Assembly (NCBI RefSeq): GCF_901875575.1
Contig: NZ_CABFMF010000044.1
Span: forward strand, 1-64,000
Reading direction: 5' to 3'
Source: an uncultured Streptococcus sp.
GTDB lineage: Bacteria; Bacillota; Bacilli; Lactobacillales; Streptococcaceae
Length of the DNA stretch: 64,000 nt
Part shown: piece by piece, positions 25,748 to 35,813 of the stretch
Layout: each line of letters begins with the position of its first letter
Position numbering within the stretch: position 1 is the first letter of the stretch
The notes under the pieces: generated by a model
Told to the model about the DNA's origin: nothing
The model's input: only the letters and a program-made list of their open reading frames with translations
Databases searched by the model: none
Translations under genes and position numbers: made by a program

Positions 25748-26971
25748 TCATTTTATTCGTTTTAGGACAATTTTTTTTCTTCTAGATGGTACTCTTCCAC
25801 TTATTTCTTCTGCAATTGTTAACTGATAACTCATTGAAAGTAGTAAACCAACACCAATTAGATTACTAATAATTGCAGAGCCACCTTGTGAAATAAAGGG
25901 AAGTGGAATTCCTGTCAAAGGAAGCAAACCTGTCACGGCACCAATATTTTCAAAAATGTGGAAAAGCAACATCATGATAAAACCTGTTGAAATATATGTA
26001 TAAAACTGGTTATTTGATTTTAAGGTAATCTTTAACATACGATAGATAAGTAGTAGATACAGAACAATGACAAAAACCGATCCTATAAAACCGAAGTCCT
26101 CTGCTATGACAGTAAAAATCATATCGCTCTCTCTAACTGGAATGAGTAGATTAGAGGCATTAAATCCTTGACCAAATAAACCACCACTACCGATAGCAAT
26201 CTGACCTTGGGCCTGTTGATAAGTTGTAGTTTGAGCAAAGTCAAAAGGATTAAGCCAAGCTAGGATACGATTTATTTGATAAGTAGGCATGCCTATTTGA
26301 TAAAGAAAGGCTCTGCCATCTTTATTTATAAAAATGGCAAGAAATCCTGCAATTCCTGTCACAGCTGTTACAAATACTGGAATAATTATTTTCCACGAGA
26401 CCCCAGATATCAGAACCATTCCTGAAAAAATCGCTACAAAGACTAGCGCTGTCCCCAAGTCACTTTGTAAAGCTAGGAGAATTAAAACAGGAATAGTAAA
26501 AGCAATCATCCAAACAATCAATAAGAAATCCAAAGGAATAGTCCGTCGCCAATCCTTATGTTTTTGGGTAAACTGTACGATAAGGCGTGCTAAAATGAGA
26601 ATATAGGATATTTTCATAAATTCAGATGGTTGAAATAAAGTAATACCATTTATTGATACCCAGTTTTTTGCTCCTGTTGAAGCAACTAAACTGGGGTTAT
26701 AAAATACTATCGGCAGTACCATCAGTCCCAAACCAAAAATATATAAAAAAGGAGTTACTTTCCAAAGAAATTCTGTGTTAAACAGCATGACTACAAAGCT
26801 AATGACAATACCAAGAGCAATCCATGCAATTTGTTGTCCCAAAATAGGTAAAATGTTGTTTGGATAATCATGACTCACAGCTATATAAATAGCTACTACA
26901 CCGATTACCAGTAGAAAAAAAACTGGCAATAGTAAACTGTAATCGACCCGAGAGTCGAGAGAACGTTTCAT
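25748..26971 (-). CDS. rodA: SEDS peptidoglycan polymerase, RodA type
   Basis: A 407-residue polytopic protein of the FtsW/RodA/SpoVE family with about ten membrane helices. RodA polymerises lipid II for peripheral wall growth. Recognisable motifs are SDLGTALVFVAIFSGM, the IAIGSGGLFGQGFN loop and GLLPLTGIPLPFISQGGSA. Assigning RodA rather than FtsW rests on position (near gyrB, as in pneumococcus) and is less certain than the family. The ATG at 26971 is preferred to the TTG at 26977. Confidence 0.88.
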   Translation of the reverse strand: MKRSLDSRVDYSLLLPVFFLLVIGVVAIYIAVSHDYPNNILPILGQQIAWIALGIVISFVVMLFNTEFLWKVTPFLYIFGLGLMVLPIVFYNPSLVASTGAKNWVSINGITLFQPSEFMKISYILILARLIVQFTQKHKDWRRTIPLDFLLIVWMIAFTIPVLILLALQSDLGTALVFVAIFSGMVLISGVSWKIIIPVFVTAVTGIAGFLAIFINKDGRAFLYQIGMPTYQINRILAWLNPFDFAQTTTYQQAQGQIAIGSGGLFGQGFNASNLLIPVRESDMIFTVIAEDFGFIGSVFVIVLYLLLIYRMLKITLKSNNQFYTYISTGFIMMLLFHIFENIGAVTGLLPLTGIPLPFISQGGSAIISNLIGVGLLLSMSYQLTIAEEISGRVPSRRKKIVLKRIK

Positions 26972-27007
26972 ATACAATAACCTTATACTTTCATATTAAA
27001 ATATTTA

Positions 27008-29458
27008 TCAAAGTCCCTTAAAGAAATCCTGAATAACCTTATTTAGTTCAGATCTAGCACAAGTTTTAATGGTCACTTCTTTCGATAGAGAGGTAATTAT
27101 TTGTTTCGCATATCGTTTTCCAACCATTCTACTATCTAAAATTAGAGTTAAAGCCCGTTGGTGTTCTCGTCTCATACTTCTTCCTAGAGCTTGTTTCAAA
27201 CGAATGATGGCCATTGGAAGTTGATAATCATAAAAAGGATTTTTCCCTTCTTGGCTAAGTTCCAGATTGATTTTTTTTGTTAGGGGCTCCTGAGGATTCT
27301 GAAAAGGTAATCTGGGAACTACTTGAATAACAAAAGGATGAGTAGAAAAATCAACTCCTTCCCAGAAACTAGTAGCACCAAGAAGAATTTGTTGCTCACC
27401 TTTCTCAAAGCGTTTTTTTAACTGATGAACATCACCGTTTTTATACTGGGCTAGGTGACTTACAGGCAATTTATCAGAAACTGATAACAAGAGATCTTTA
27501 GCAGTAAATAGGACCATAATTGGTTGCTGAAGCTGGTGAATATCCAACAAAAGAGCAACAATTTCATTGGCATAATCTTCTAAAGAGGTTTCTGTTATCG
27601 AAGGAAAATCTTTTATCAAAACAAGCTCTTGGTCTTGTTTTCTGTTGGCATCAATCTTAACAAATCTTGCTTCAGGATAGCCCAATAAGGTAGACAATGA
27701 AACTCTCTTGCTAATTTCTAGTGTGGCCGAGACTCCCAATAATTGACAAGATTCAGGTAGTAAAGACGATAAGAGAATACGACCTGATTTAGAAGAGGAA
27801 ATTTGAACTTTATTTTGACTACCGTCATGTAATTCTAACCAATAATCGCAATCAGATGTAAAAAATCGAGTAAGCTCTCCAAGACCTTCTACTCTTATTT
27901 CAGAAAAATACTGTTGTAAATTTGAAAGAGAATCTAGAATATTTTTCCTAGGCTTACCTGATTGAAATTGTTCAATCAAGTAAATACACTCAAAACGAAT
28001 ACTTTCCAGTATACGTTGTTGAACCTTGGTTTGTTCCTCCAGTAATGCTGAATCAATTAGATCAAGGATATACTGAAGATCATAGGTCTGTCGAAGTAGA
28101 TTTTCTAGAGTCAATAATATCTTTTGAACTTCATCAATAATCAACAAACAATCAGCCACAAAATCAGGATCATCTTCTAGTCGAGTTACAAGATAGGCAT
28201 GATTGGTAAGAACCACCTTACATGCTTTTGCTTTCTCCTGACTTCGCTTCCAAAAATCTTCTGACTCAAATAAACTGTGAGATGAAAGGTAGCCATCATG
28301 CCGTAAATCCTTTAGAAAATGTTGGTAACGATAAAGTTGACCAATTTCATCAAAATCTCCCGTTTCTGTCTCTGTTAGCCAGACTAACAGTTGCATTTTA
28401 AATCGTGAAAATAGTCTATTTTCATCTTTTCTTTGTAAAGATTGATAAAAGGCGTCCAATTTCAGATAATTCTGAGGCCCCTTTAAAGAATGAATATCAA
28501 TATGGAATACTTCTTTAAGACGGTTTCCTTCTTGTTCCATAATTTGATTCTGAAGGATTTTTGTAGGTACACTGAGAACAATTTGATGCTGATCAACTTT
28601 TGACAATGCTGGTAATAGATAGCCATATGTTTTGCCAATACCAGTCGGAGCTTGAATAAGGGATACCCTTTCATTCTCCAAGAGACTATCAACCTCTACA
28701 GCAAAGGTTTCTTGGGTTTCTCTTAATTCTAAATCTAACAAGGAAATATTTTTAGAAAAATCTTGAGATAACTTTCTAGACTTCAAATGCGCTGGAGGTC
28801 TCTTAAAATAAATACCTTGTACTTCAAGTAAATCTGATGATTCTATGAGGGATTGATTTTGAAAAATTTCCTCAATAACAAGGTAGGATTCATACAATAA
28901 AGCATCGGATAGGCTAAGCAAATGTTCCAAAAGTCCTTTGGGAAGTTGCGACATCTTTTCCCGAAGTAAAAGAAGTAACTCTGCCGTAGCCTGAGCATCT
29001 GCGAGAGCAGTATGAGCGTGTTTTAGAGAAATTCCTAATTCTCGACACAAAAAAGACAAATTGTATTTTACTAATGTTGGAAAAAAGACTTGAGCTAATT
29101 CAACAGTATCAACTCTTGGAGTTCTCAACTCATAGCCTTCAAAAAAGAGATGTTCAGCTAAAAGATTGGCATCAAACTGAACATTGTGGGCTACAAAAAT
29201 CCCATCCTCAACCAAGTCAAAGATTTTTCTGGCAACTTGTGAGAAATCAGGTGCTTGCGCCAGACGTTTGTCTGTCAATCCTGTCAGTTCTTTGATATGA
29301 CTATCCAAAGGTTCGTGTGGATTGACATCCGTCGTGTAGTGATCGACGATTTTTCCGTCCTCAATCACAACAATTCCCACTTGGATAATTTTAGCCTTAC
29401 TACCTGTGCTAGTTGCCTCTAAATCAACCACAACATAGCGATTACCAATCGTTTTCAT
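27008..29458 (-). CDS. dinG: DinG-type helicase with DnaQ exonuclease domain
   Basis: An 816-residue protein. The N-terminal DnaQ-like 3'-5' exonuclease has VVDLEATSTG (Asp12, Glu14) and HNVQFDANLL, HTALADAQAT. A superfamily 2 helicase domain follows (Walker A APTGIGKTYG, DEVQ in LLIIDEVQ, ASFWEGVDF, QALGRSMR). I see no four-Cys iron-sulfur pattern, as in S. aureus-type DinG. There is no ribosome site: TGGTATAAT ends 7 bases before the ATG at 29458. A longer start at 29494 would lie in the promoter. Confidence 0.93.
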   Translation of the reverse strand: MKTIGNRYVVVDLEATSTGSKAKIIQVGIVVIEDGKIVDHYTTDVNPHEPLDSHIKELTGLTDKRLAQAPDFSQVARKIFDLVEDGIFVAHNVQFDANLLAEHLFFEGYELRTPRVDTVELAQVFFPTLVKYNLSFLCRELGISLKHAHTALADAQATAELLLLLREKMSQLPKGLLEHLLSLSDALLYESYLVIEEIFQNQSLIESSDLLEVQGIYFKRPPAHLKSRKLSQDFSKNISLLDLELRETQETFAVEVDSLLENERVSLIQAPTGIGKTYGYLLPALSKVDQHQIVLSVPTKILQNQIMEQEGNRLKEVFHIDIHSLKGPQNYLKLDAFYQSLQRKDENRLFSRFKMQLLVWLTETETGDFDEIGQLYRYQHFLKDLRHDGYLSSHSLFESEDFWKRSQEKAKACKVVLTNHAYLVTRLEDDPDFVADCLLIIDEVQKILLTLENLLRQTYDLQYILDLIDSALLEEQTKVQQRILESIRFECIYLIEQFQSGKPRKNILDSLSNLQQYFSEIRVEGLGELTRFFTSDCDYWLELHDGSQNKVQISSSKSGRILLSSLLPESCQLLGVSATLEISKRVSLSTLLGYPEARFVKIDANRKQDQELVLIKDFPSITETSLEDYANEIVALLLDIHQLQQPIMVLFTAKDLLLSVSDKLPVSHLAQYKNGDVHQLKKRFEKGEQQILLGATSFWEGVDFSTHPFVIQVVPRLPFQNPQEPLTKKINLELSQEGKNPFYDYQLPMAIIRLKQALGRSMRREHQRALTLILDSRMVGKRYAKQIITSLSKEVTIKTCARSELNKVIQDFFKGL

Positions 29459-29465
29459 TATAAAA

Positions 29466-29474
29466 ATTATACCA
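29466..29474 (-). promoter_or_regulatory. dinG extended -10, leaderless start
   Basis: Minus-strand TGGTATAAT, then TTTTATA, then ATG. Transcription should begin at or next to the start codon. Confidence 0.6.
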
Positions 29475-29600
29475 AAAAAAGACCAATTTGGCACTTGGAA
29501 AATTGGGAAATTTACACTATTAAAAACAGTATTTCCCTTTACAAATCTTCTATTTAAAGCAAAGAAGGCCTTGTATTTACTTTATTCTTTCAATAAAAAA

Positions 29601-29632
29601 ATTAAGAGAAGAAATGTTTTCTTCTCTCAACG
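29601..29632 (-). terminator. terminator of the U32 gene
   Basis: Minus-strand GAGAGAAGAAAACATTTCTT, then CTCT, is nearly fully self-complementary and is followed by TAATTTTTTTA. Confidence 0.8.
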
Positions 29633-29643
29633 AACCATATACT

Positions 29644-30573
29644 TTATTTAACCATATCAGGATCGTAATCATAGAATCCTGTATCAAGGAATCGGTTTTT
29701 AGGGTGAAGTTTACGCACTTCTTCATCCAGCAAGAAGGCTTGGTCATGGCTAAAGTTACCCTCTTGAATCAAACTACGCGCTTGGATAAAGAGCTTTGCA
29801 ATCTCAACAAAGTTCTGACCAGGAGTGTAGAGCCCTTCTAGTTTCCAGTGAGTAAAACCATGCTCTACCAATTCTGTCAATTTGGTCATCAAATCAAGGT
29901 CATTATTAGCAAAAATGTGGGTACCATGATTGTCTTCAAAAATGGAATAGTGGCTCTCAGGATCACTTGGCTCAGCCAAGAAAAGGTCACGCTTGCGAGT
30001 CTTTTCATCATCGATATGCGTAAAGTTATAGTAGTTTTGCAGGAGCGGACGCTTAGAATGATGGATAACACTAGCACCATAAACCAGAACTTCAGCAGGA
30101 ATTTCTAAAATCTCAGGCATTTTGAAGAGTTCAGCCGATGGAATTTCACGCGCCAAAACAGCCTCAGATGCGCCAGCCTTTTGTCCCCAGAAGTTAATCT
30201 GACGACTGCTAGTTACCATAGTCGAAGCATCGTAGATGGTCTTAAAGGAATAACCATCGCGGTTAACCACATAAAAGACACCTGCATCCCCAATCGTAAT
30301 GTAGTCTGTCTTGATTTCTTCCAAAAAGTCTAAGAAAGGCTTGATACGGTCCATCATATCTTGGTGCATGAGGGCATTAACCGCAACAATCAATTCCTTA
30401 CCAGCATCATGAACCAGCTTAGCAATTTCACGCAATTGGTCATGACTAAAGATCGTTGGCAGACGAAGGCCAAAATCTTTCTCACCTACATAGATACGGT
30501 CTACCCCAGCCTCGAGCAGTTGTTTAACTTGTTCAATACTTTCAGCAGTTGCTGTAATGATAATCTTTTCCAT
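29644..30573 (-). CDS. U32-family protein (TrhP1/YrrN-like)
   Basis: A 309-residue U32 peptidase-like protein with a TIM-barrel-type N-terminus (VDRIYVGEKDFGLRLP) and LDFLEEIKTDYITIGDAG. In Bacillus and E. coli relatives these proteins take part in tRNA or rRNA hydroxylation, not proteolysis. The usual longer U32 partner gene is absent beside it. There is no ribosome site: TGGTATAAT ends 7 bases before the ATG, so leaderless. It ends in a strong terminator. Confidence 0.88.
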   Translation of the reverse strand: MEKIIITATAESIEQVKQLLEAGVDRIYVGEKDFGLRLPTIFSHDQLREIAKLVHDAGKELIVAVNALMHQDMMDRIKPFLDFLEEIKTDYITIGDAGVFYVVNRDGYSFKTIYDASTMVTSSRQINFWGQKAGASEAVLAREIPSAELFKMPEILEIPAEVLVYGASVIHHSKRPLLQNYYNFTHIDDEKTRKRDLFLAEPSDPESHYSIFEDNHGTHIFANNDLDLMTKLTELVEHGFTHWKLEGLYTPGQNFVEIAKLFIQARSLIQEGNFSHDQAFLLDEEVRKLHPKNRFLDTGFYDYDPDMVK

Positions 30574-30580
30574 AAGAAAA

Positions 30581-30589
30581 ATTATACCA
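30581..30589 (-). promoter_or_regulatory. U32 gene extended -10, leaderless start
   Basis: Minus-strand TGGTATAAT, TTTTCTT, ATG: the same layout as before dinG and the HAD gene. Confidence 0.6.
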
Positions 30590-30712
30590 TATTTCTCAAA
30601 AATCAGCTATTCTTTGAATATGAAAAGAGACTTTATCAATTTTGTAACCTTTCTGTAATAAACATATGGTGAAAAAATGATAAAATAGATAGGTACTGTT
30701 AAGGAGAGAATC

Positions 30713-31003
30713 ATGCCTGTAAGAAAATTACAATCCTATGAGGTAGACTATCAAGAAGAACTAAACCATCAGCTTCCTCGCTATCAAGATTACACACCTG
30801 AAGCGCAATCTGATGCCAATCTCAAGGAAATCCTATTTTTTGTTAATATCGCTGTTTTTTGTATCTGTATTGCTATCTTTAGTTTTATCTTTTTAGCATT
30901 AAAATTATCAACTGCACTCGCTCTTGGTGCAGCCATCCTATCTAGTTTATTTGTTTTAAAACTTCAACGTTCTGTTATCAAACGAAAATTTAAGAAAAAA
31001 TAA
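30713..31003 (+). CDS. small membrane protein (DUF3270-like)
   Basis: A 96-residue protein with an acidic, soluble N-terminal half and two membrane helices (about 41-63 and 66-84), ending in basic KRKFKKK. It resembles the streptococcal DUF3270 family; function unknown. AAGGAGAGAATC precedes the ATG. It converges on ciaH and shares the bidirectional terminator. Confidence 0.75.
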   Translation: MPVRKLQSYEVDYQEELNHQLPRYQDYTPEAQSDANLKEILFFVNIAVFCICIAIFSFIFLALKLSTALALGAAILSSLFVLKLQRSVIKRKFKKK

Positions 31004-31045
31004 ATCTAAAATCTCGCCTATCTAGAGCGAGATTTTAGATTTATT
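31003..31045. terminator. bidirectional terminator
   Basis: AAATCTAAAATCTCGC and GCGAGATTTTAGATTT form a perfect 16-base-pair stem with T-runs on both sides. It serves the small plus-strand gene and ciaH. Confidence 0.9.
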
Positions 31046-32375
31046 TTTTCTTTTTTGATGGTGTTTGAATGACTACTTTTACTTCAAATATTGTTCCTCT
31101 GGGTTTATTGTCTTTGACGGCAATCGTTCCTTTTAAGGCATCTACTATTTGCTTGGCTAAAGACAGCCCTAAACCAAATCCACCTTTTTGACGGGTTCTC
31201 GCTTTATCTACACGATAAAATCGATCAAAAATTTTCTTTTTATCTTCCGTTGAAATTCCAACCCCATTATCTGATACTGTTAAATATAGGTGTCTGTCAG
31301 TTGCTGAAATAACAAAATCAATTTCACCGTCTTCTTCTGTATACTTTATAGCATTATCAAATAAAATCGTCATCAACTGTTTTAATAGAAGAGGGTCGGT
31401 AATGATTGTACGATGGACACGATTTTCAAACCGAAAAATCTTATCATTTTCTGAAGCTATTATCTCATAATTTGTAAAAGTTGTATTGAAAAAACTAGTA
31501 GGCACTTCAGCAAGCTCAGGTTTGATCCCGTCATCTCTCCGAGCTAGATTTAGCAAATTAGTTGTTAAAAATCGCATATTCCTCACTTCTTCTAAGCTAG
31601 AAGCAATACTTTCACTCACATCCATAATGGTTGCTTCTGGCTTGCGAAAAAGAGTTTCTAGGCGATTCTGTAAAACGGCTAAAGGAGTTCTTAACTCATG
31701 ACTGGCATTTTCCACAAAAGACTGTTGTTTTTGCATACTTTCTAACAAAGGACGTACACTAACTCTTGCAAGATAGAGACTAGCTATTAAAGATAAAATC
31801 CAAAAACTCGCCATAACAATTACAATCAGCTGTTCATGCTTCTGGCTGACTTGCTCTAGCTGGCTGGTATTTATTAAAACAGCAGCATATTTTATATTGC
31901 TTGATATAGAACTAAGATTTATTTGCATTAAAATCATTCGATAGATTTCTTCTTGACCATAGCTGTTCAATACTTGAATTTGATAGATATGGCCTAGTTC
32001 CTTCTGTTCTAACCGAATCTTTTCCAAGCCTAAAAAACGATTACCGGACAGTAATTGGGTAAAATTCTTATCAAATAAAATGACCTCTGTATTGGAACTA
32101 ACATTCGGTTTTATATCTGTCTTACTTGCGTCTGCAGTAGCATTCTCTAAGTCTTTAATCTCCTCATTCGCTCTGTTTACAGCAAGCTGAATAACCGCTT
32201 GAGGTTTTTCACTAAGACCATGAAGCTTATCATCCACCGAAGTATAAAGACTGGAATGCATAACCTGTAAAATAATCAAGGTCATGGTAGAGAAAATAAA
32301 GGTAAATACACCAAAGTTACGGATAAAGTAACTAAAATCATCAGCATACCATGTTTTTTTTAGTTTATTGAACAT
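31041..32375 (-). CDS. ciaH: sensor histidine kinase CiaH
   Basis: A 444-residue HK with two membrane helices (about 20-40 and 182-203) flanking an extracellular domain (about 41-181), then HisKA and HATPase. The phospho-acceptor His226 lies in ENASHELRTPL, and DNAIKYTEED and GGFGLGLSLAKQ are the N- and G2-type boxes. CiaRH controls competence, beta-lactam tolerance, csRNAs and HtrA in pneumococcus. It overlaps ciaR by 11 bases. Confidence 0.96.
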   Translation of the reverse strand: MFNKLKKTWYADDFSYFIRNFGVFTFIFSTMTLIILQVMHSSLYTSVDDKLHGLSEKPQAVIQLAVNRANEEIKDLENATADASKTDIKPNVSSNTEVILFDKNFTQLLSGNRFLGLEKIRLEQKELGHIYQIQVLNSYGQEEIYRMILMQINLSSISSNIKYAAVLINTSQLEQVSQKHEQLIVIVMASFWILSLIASLYLARVSVRPLLESMQKQQSFVENASHELRTPLAVLQNRLETLFRKPEATIMDVSESIASSLEEVRNMRFLTTNLLNLARRDDGIKPELAEVPTSFFNTTFTNYEIIASENDKIFRFENRVHRTIITDPLLLKQLMTILFDNAIKYTEEDGEIDFVISATDRHLYLTVSDNGVGISTEDKKKIFDRFYRVDKARTRQKGGFGLGLSLAKQIVDALKGTIAVKDNKPRGTIFEVKVVIQTPSKKKK

Positions 32376-33039
32376 CTTTTAAAATATACCCAACACTACG
32401 CAAGGTCTGTAAATTCTCTGCAAAAGTGGTTCCCTTCAATTTCTTACGAACTTTTGAAACATAAACTTCTACAACTGAAATTGTCGTATCACTATCAAAT
32501 CCCCAAAGACGATCAAAAATCTGCGTCTTAGGTAAAATGACATTTTGGTTTTGAAGGAAATAAACCAGTAAATCAAATTCTTTTCCTAATAATTCGACAG
32601 GAGTATCTGCTACTTTCACTGTATTTGTCGATAGATTAACGACAAGGTTTCCATAAGATAAGGTATTTTCGTTAAATTTTCCTGAACGTTTTAGCAGGGC
32701 TTGAATCCGCATTTTCAGTTCTTCAAGATAGAAAGGCTTAGTCAGATAATCATCCGCTCCCAGTTCAAAACCATGTCCCTTGTCATCCAGACTTTCCTTG
32801 GCAGTCATGATCAGAACTGGTGTCGTAATTCCTTTTTCACGCAATTCTTTCAAGACTTGGAAGCCATTTTTTTCTGGCAACATCAAATCGAGCAAAATCA
32901 AGTCATAGACACCACTCTCAGCTTCGTAGAGACCTTCTTCCCCATCAAATACCTGCATGACATCCGCAAAATCGTCTAAAAAGTCAAATACTGAATTGGA
33001 CAGGCCTAGGTCATCCTCGACTAATAAGATTTTTATCAT
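32365..33039 (-). CDS. ciaR: response regulator CiaR
   Basis: A 224-residue OmpR-type regulator with an N-terminal receiver (VEDD, phospho-acceptor Asp51 in LLDLMLP) and a C-terminal winged helix (about 125-222; QTLRSVGYILK at the end). AAGGAGGAGTTTCTC precedes the ATG. It is followed by ciaH in one operon, downstream of pepN but separated from it by a strong hairpin. Confidence 0.97.
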   Translation of the reverse strand: MIKILLVEDDLGLSNSVFDFLDDFADVMQVFDGEEGLYEAESGVYDLILLDLMLPEKNGFQVLKELREKGITTPVLIMTAKESLDDKGHGFELGADDYLTKPFYLEELKMRIQALLKRSGKFNENTLSYGNLVVNLSTNTVKVADTPVELLGKEFDLLVYFLQNQNVILPKTQIFDRLWGFDSDTTISVVEVYVSKVRKKLKGTTFAENLQTLRSVGYILKDVQ

Positions 33040-33063
33040 GAGAAACTCCTCCTTATTAAAACC

Positions 33064-33085
33064 ATTATACCAAATTTGCCTTAAA
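33064..33085 (-). promoter_or_regulatory. ciaRH promoter with CiaR-box-like repeat
   Basis: On the minus strand TTTAAG-GCAAA-TTTGG abuts TATAAT. The TTTAAG-N5-TTTAAG pattern of known CiaR sites is matched in the first half and partly in the second. TATAAT is about 25 bases before the ciaR ribosome site. Autoregulation is an inference. Confidence 0.4.
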
Positions 33086-33091
33086 AAAACT

Positions 33092-33133
33092 CAACTCCCT
33101 CTTACTTTAAGAGAGAAAGTTGAGTTTTTATTA
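33092..33133 (-). terminator. pepN terminator
   Basis: Minus-strand AAAACTCAACT ... AGTTGAGTTTT hairpin with an inner CTCTT/AAGAG pairing, followed by T-rich sequence, directly before the ciaRH promoter. Confidence 0.8.
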
Positions 33134-33145
33134 TTTTACGAATGT

Positions 33146-35692
33146 TTAAGCTTTCCCATATTGAAGAACGACTGCTTCCACCGCAGCTTTTTCACGGTTA
33201 ATCAAGTCAACACGCGCTGCAATTTCCTTGATTCCCATACCGATGTTACGGCTAAGAGCAAGGTCAGAAAGTTGTGGTTCAAAGAATTCCTTGTATTCCG
33301 CCAAGCGTTGCTGAGTTTTAAAGATGTGTGATGGGAAGATAACAAAACTATCAAAACTCATATCACCACCAAGAGCTGCCTTAATCCAAGCCCAGTTTTC
33401 ACGCGCCCATACCCAAACAGTTTCTTGAGTAGCTTGGTGTCCGAGGAAGTGGAGATACCATGAAGAAAGGTCTTGTGGCTTGACGACAAATTTGTCCTTC
33501 CAAGTTGCAAGAAGAGTTTGAATGTTTTCTGCATCTATGCTGTAGGCAAGAGCCGCTGCCAACTGACGTTTAAAGACTGCATCTGTTGCATGAGTGTAGA
33601 GGTCAAGATAAGTTGCTACCAAATCCTTGGTCTCATGATGTTTCATCTCATTGATGAGAACTTGTGAGCGGATGGCTGCTGGAAGGCCTGCAAGCTGATC
33701 CTTGTTAGCTTCGAAGATTTGGCTAGCGACTTGACTAGCTTCTGCATCATTTGAGCGAATCATCATCGAAACAGCCAACTGACGAACCAATTCATCCTCA
33801 TCTGATTCTCCATCTTTAGCTTCAAAACCAAGACGATCATAGTTATGACGAGCCAATTTCGCAACCAATGCTTTGAAGGCTCTTTCAGCTTCTGTTCCTT
33901 CATCGATAAAGCGCTCAAGGGCAGAAATCACTTGAGAAACAGCTGAAACGACAAGGTAAGATTCTTCTTTAGCAAGTTTATCAAGGACTGGGAGCAAGTC
34001 AGCATAAGAAATGTGCCCTGCTTCAGCAAGCAAACGACGTTCTTGAACGATTTGCAGTTTGCTTGTGTTATCAAGCTCAACTAGGTCAGCAAGAACAGCT
34101 TCTAACAAGTCTCCTTGATAGTCTGTAATGTAGTGGGCTGTATTTTCAGTATTGAAACGAAGAGCTCCATCATTTTCAGCAAGAAGAGCTGCGTAGCCAG
34201 GGATTTCGATACTTTCAGTTTCGAGTGTATCAGGTAAGCCTTTCCAGTTACTATTGAGTGGGACAACCCAGAGACGGTTCTTGTCCTCGTGCTCACCGAT
34301 AAAGAATTGTTTTTGCGAAATCTTCAAGACATCATTTTCAACTTTGACAGTGAGAACTGGATAACCAGGTTGTTCCAACCAAGAATCCATGAAGGCTGCG
34401 ACATCACGTCCTGATGCTTGACCAAGAGCATTCCAAAGGTCACGACCAATGGTATTGCTGTATTGGTGTTTTTCAAAGTAGGCATGCAAGCCTTTGGCAA
34501 AATCGGCATCACCTAGCCAACGACGAAGCATGTGCATGAGGCGACTTCCTTTGGCATAGACGATAGCGCCGTCAAAGAGCGTATTGATTTCATCTGGATG
34601 TTTAACTTCCACGTGAACAGACTGAACGCCATCAGTCGCATCGCGTTTCAAGGCAGACGGAACACCACCTGTTTGGAAATCTTCAAAGATATTCCAGCTT
34701 GGTTCAATAGCATCCACACAGACGTACTCCATCATGTTGGCAAAACTTTCATTGAGCCAAAGGTTATCCCACCATTTCATCGTTACGAGGTTACCAAACC
34801 ATTGGTGAGCCAATTCATGGGCCACAACAAGAGCAACTTCTTGACGGCTGGCAAAAGTTGAGTTCTCATCCACAACCAAGTAAACTTCACGGTAGGTCAC
34901 AAGACCCCAGTTTTCCATAGCACCAGCTGAGAAGTCAGGGAGGGCGATATGAAGAGATTGAGGAATTGGGTACTTAACTCCATAGTAATCTTCGTAAAAC
35001 TCGATAGAGCGAACAGCGATATCTAGTGAGAAATCAAGGTTAGATAATGGATGGGCTTTGGTTGAGTAAACACCTACAAGGGTACCGTTCTTAGTTTTAG
35101 CTGTCACACCTTGCAAATCACCTGCGACAAAGGCTAACAAGTAAGAAGACATGCGTGGTGTTGTCTCAAACTTCCAGATACCTGTTTCCTTACGGTTTTC
35201 AACATCGATTTCTGGCATGTTAGACAAGGCCAATTCACCTTCTGCTTGGTCAAAACGTAGAGAGAGGTCAAAAGTCGCTTTGGCTTCTGGCTCATCCACA
35301 CATGGGAAGGCTTCGCGCGCAAAATGACTCTCAAATTGAGTAGACAATACTTCCTTCTTGACTCCATCAACTGTGTAGTAAGATGGGTAAATCCCTGTCA
35401 TGTTGTCTGTAATTTTTCCTGAAAAAGCGATAACCACTTCGACTTGACCTGCTTCCGCAAGTTCGATATGAAGGGCTTCATTGTCATGATCAACTGTAAA
35501 TGGACGAGTCTGACCTGCAACTTCTACAGAAACGATTTCCAAATCTTTTTGGTGAAGGGAAATACGGTCACTCTGTGCTTGACCAGTGATGGTCACCTTC
35601 CCTGAAAACGTCTTGGTCTCACGACTCAAGTCTAAAAATAAATCATAATGTTCAGGAACAAATTGCTTAATAAAATGTTCAACTGCTTGCAT
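33146..35692 (-). CDS. pepN: aminopeptidase N (lysyl aminopeptidase)
   Basis: An 848-residue M1-family zinc aminopeptidase for intracellular peptide degradation. GAMEN (about 257-261), the zinc motif HELAH (292-296) and the third ligand Glu315 (LNESF) are all present. A long helical ERAP1-like C-terminal domain follows. The length is normal for lactic-acid-bacterial PepN. ATAGGAGAAAACT precedes the ATG. Confidence 0.96.
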   Translation of the reverse strand: MQAVEHFIKQFVPEHYDLFLDLSRETKTFSGKVTITGQAQSDRISLHQKDLEIVSVEVAGQTRPFTVDHDNEALHIELAEAGQVEVVIAFSGKITDNMTGIYPSYYTVDGVKKEVLSTQFESHFAREAFPCVDEPEAKATFDLSLRFDQAEGELALSNMPEIDVENRKETGIWKFETTPRMSSYLLAFVAGDLQGVTAKTKNGTLVGVYSTKAHPLSNLDFSLDIAVRSIEFYEDYYGVKYPIPQSLHIALPDFSAGAMENWGLVTYREVYLVVDENSTFASRQEVALVVAHELAHQWFGNLVTMKWWDNLWLNESFANMMEYVCVDAIEPSWNIFEDFQTGGVPSALKRDATDGVQSVHVEVKHPDEINTLFDGAIVYAKGSRLMHMLRRWLGDADFAKGLHAYFEKHQYSNTIGRDLWNALGQASGRDVAAFMDSWLEQPGYPVLTVKVENDVLKISQKQFFIGEHEDKNRLWVVPLNSNWKGLPDTLETESIEIPGYAALLAENDGALRFNTENTAHYITDYQGDLLEAVLADLVELDNTSKLQIVQERRLLAEAGHISYADLLPVLDKLAKEESYLVVSAVSQVISALERFIDEGTEAERAFKALVAKLARHNYDRLGFEAKDGESDEDELVRQLAVSMMIRSNDAEASQVASQIFEANKDQLAGLPAAIRSQVLINEMKHHETKDLVATYLDLYTHATDAVFKRQLAAALAYSIDAENIQTLLATWKDKFVVKPQDLSSWYLHFLGHQATQETVWVWARENWAWIKAALGGDMSFDSFVIFPSHIFKTQQRLAEYKEFFEPQLSDLALSRNIGMGIKEIAARVDLINREKAAVEAVVLQYGKA

Positions 35693-35813
35693 AGTTTTCT
35701 CCTATCTAAGTTTAAGAGCTAGAGCTCTTCTTCAAACAAACTTATTATATCATTTTTTGCTTGAGAAAAAAGGATTGGACGGTAATTTCCAAAACTTTCT
35801 TCCTGCTAACAGT

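Noticed and set aside
29074..29295. Plus-strand 73-residue frame opposite dinG
   Set aside because: Shadow of dinG on the other strand, with no ribosome site and no family.
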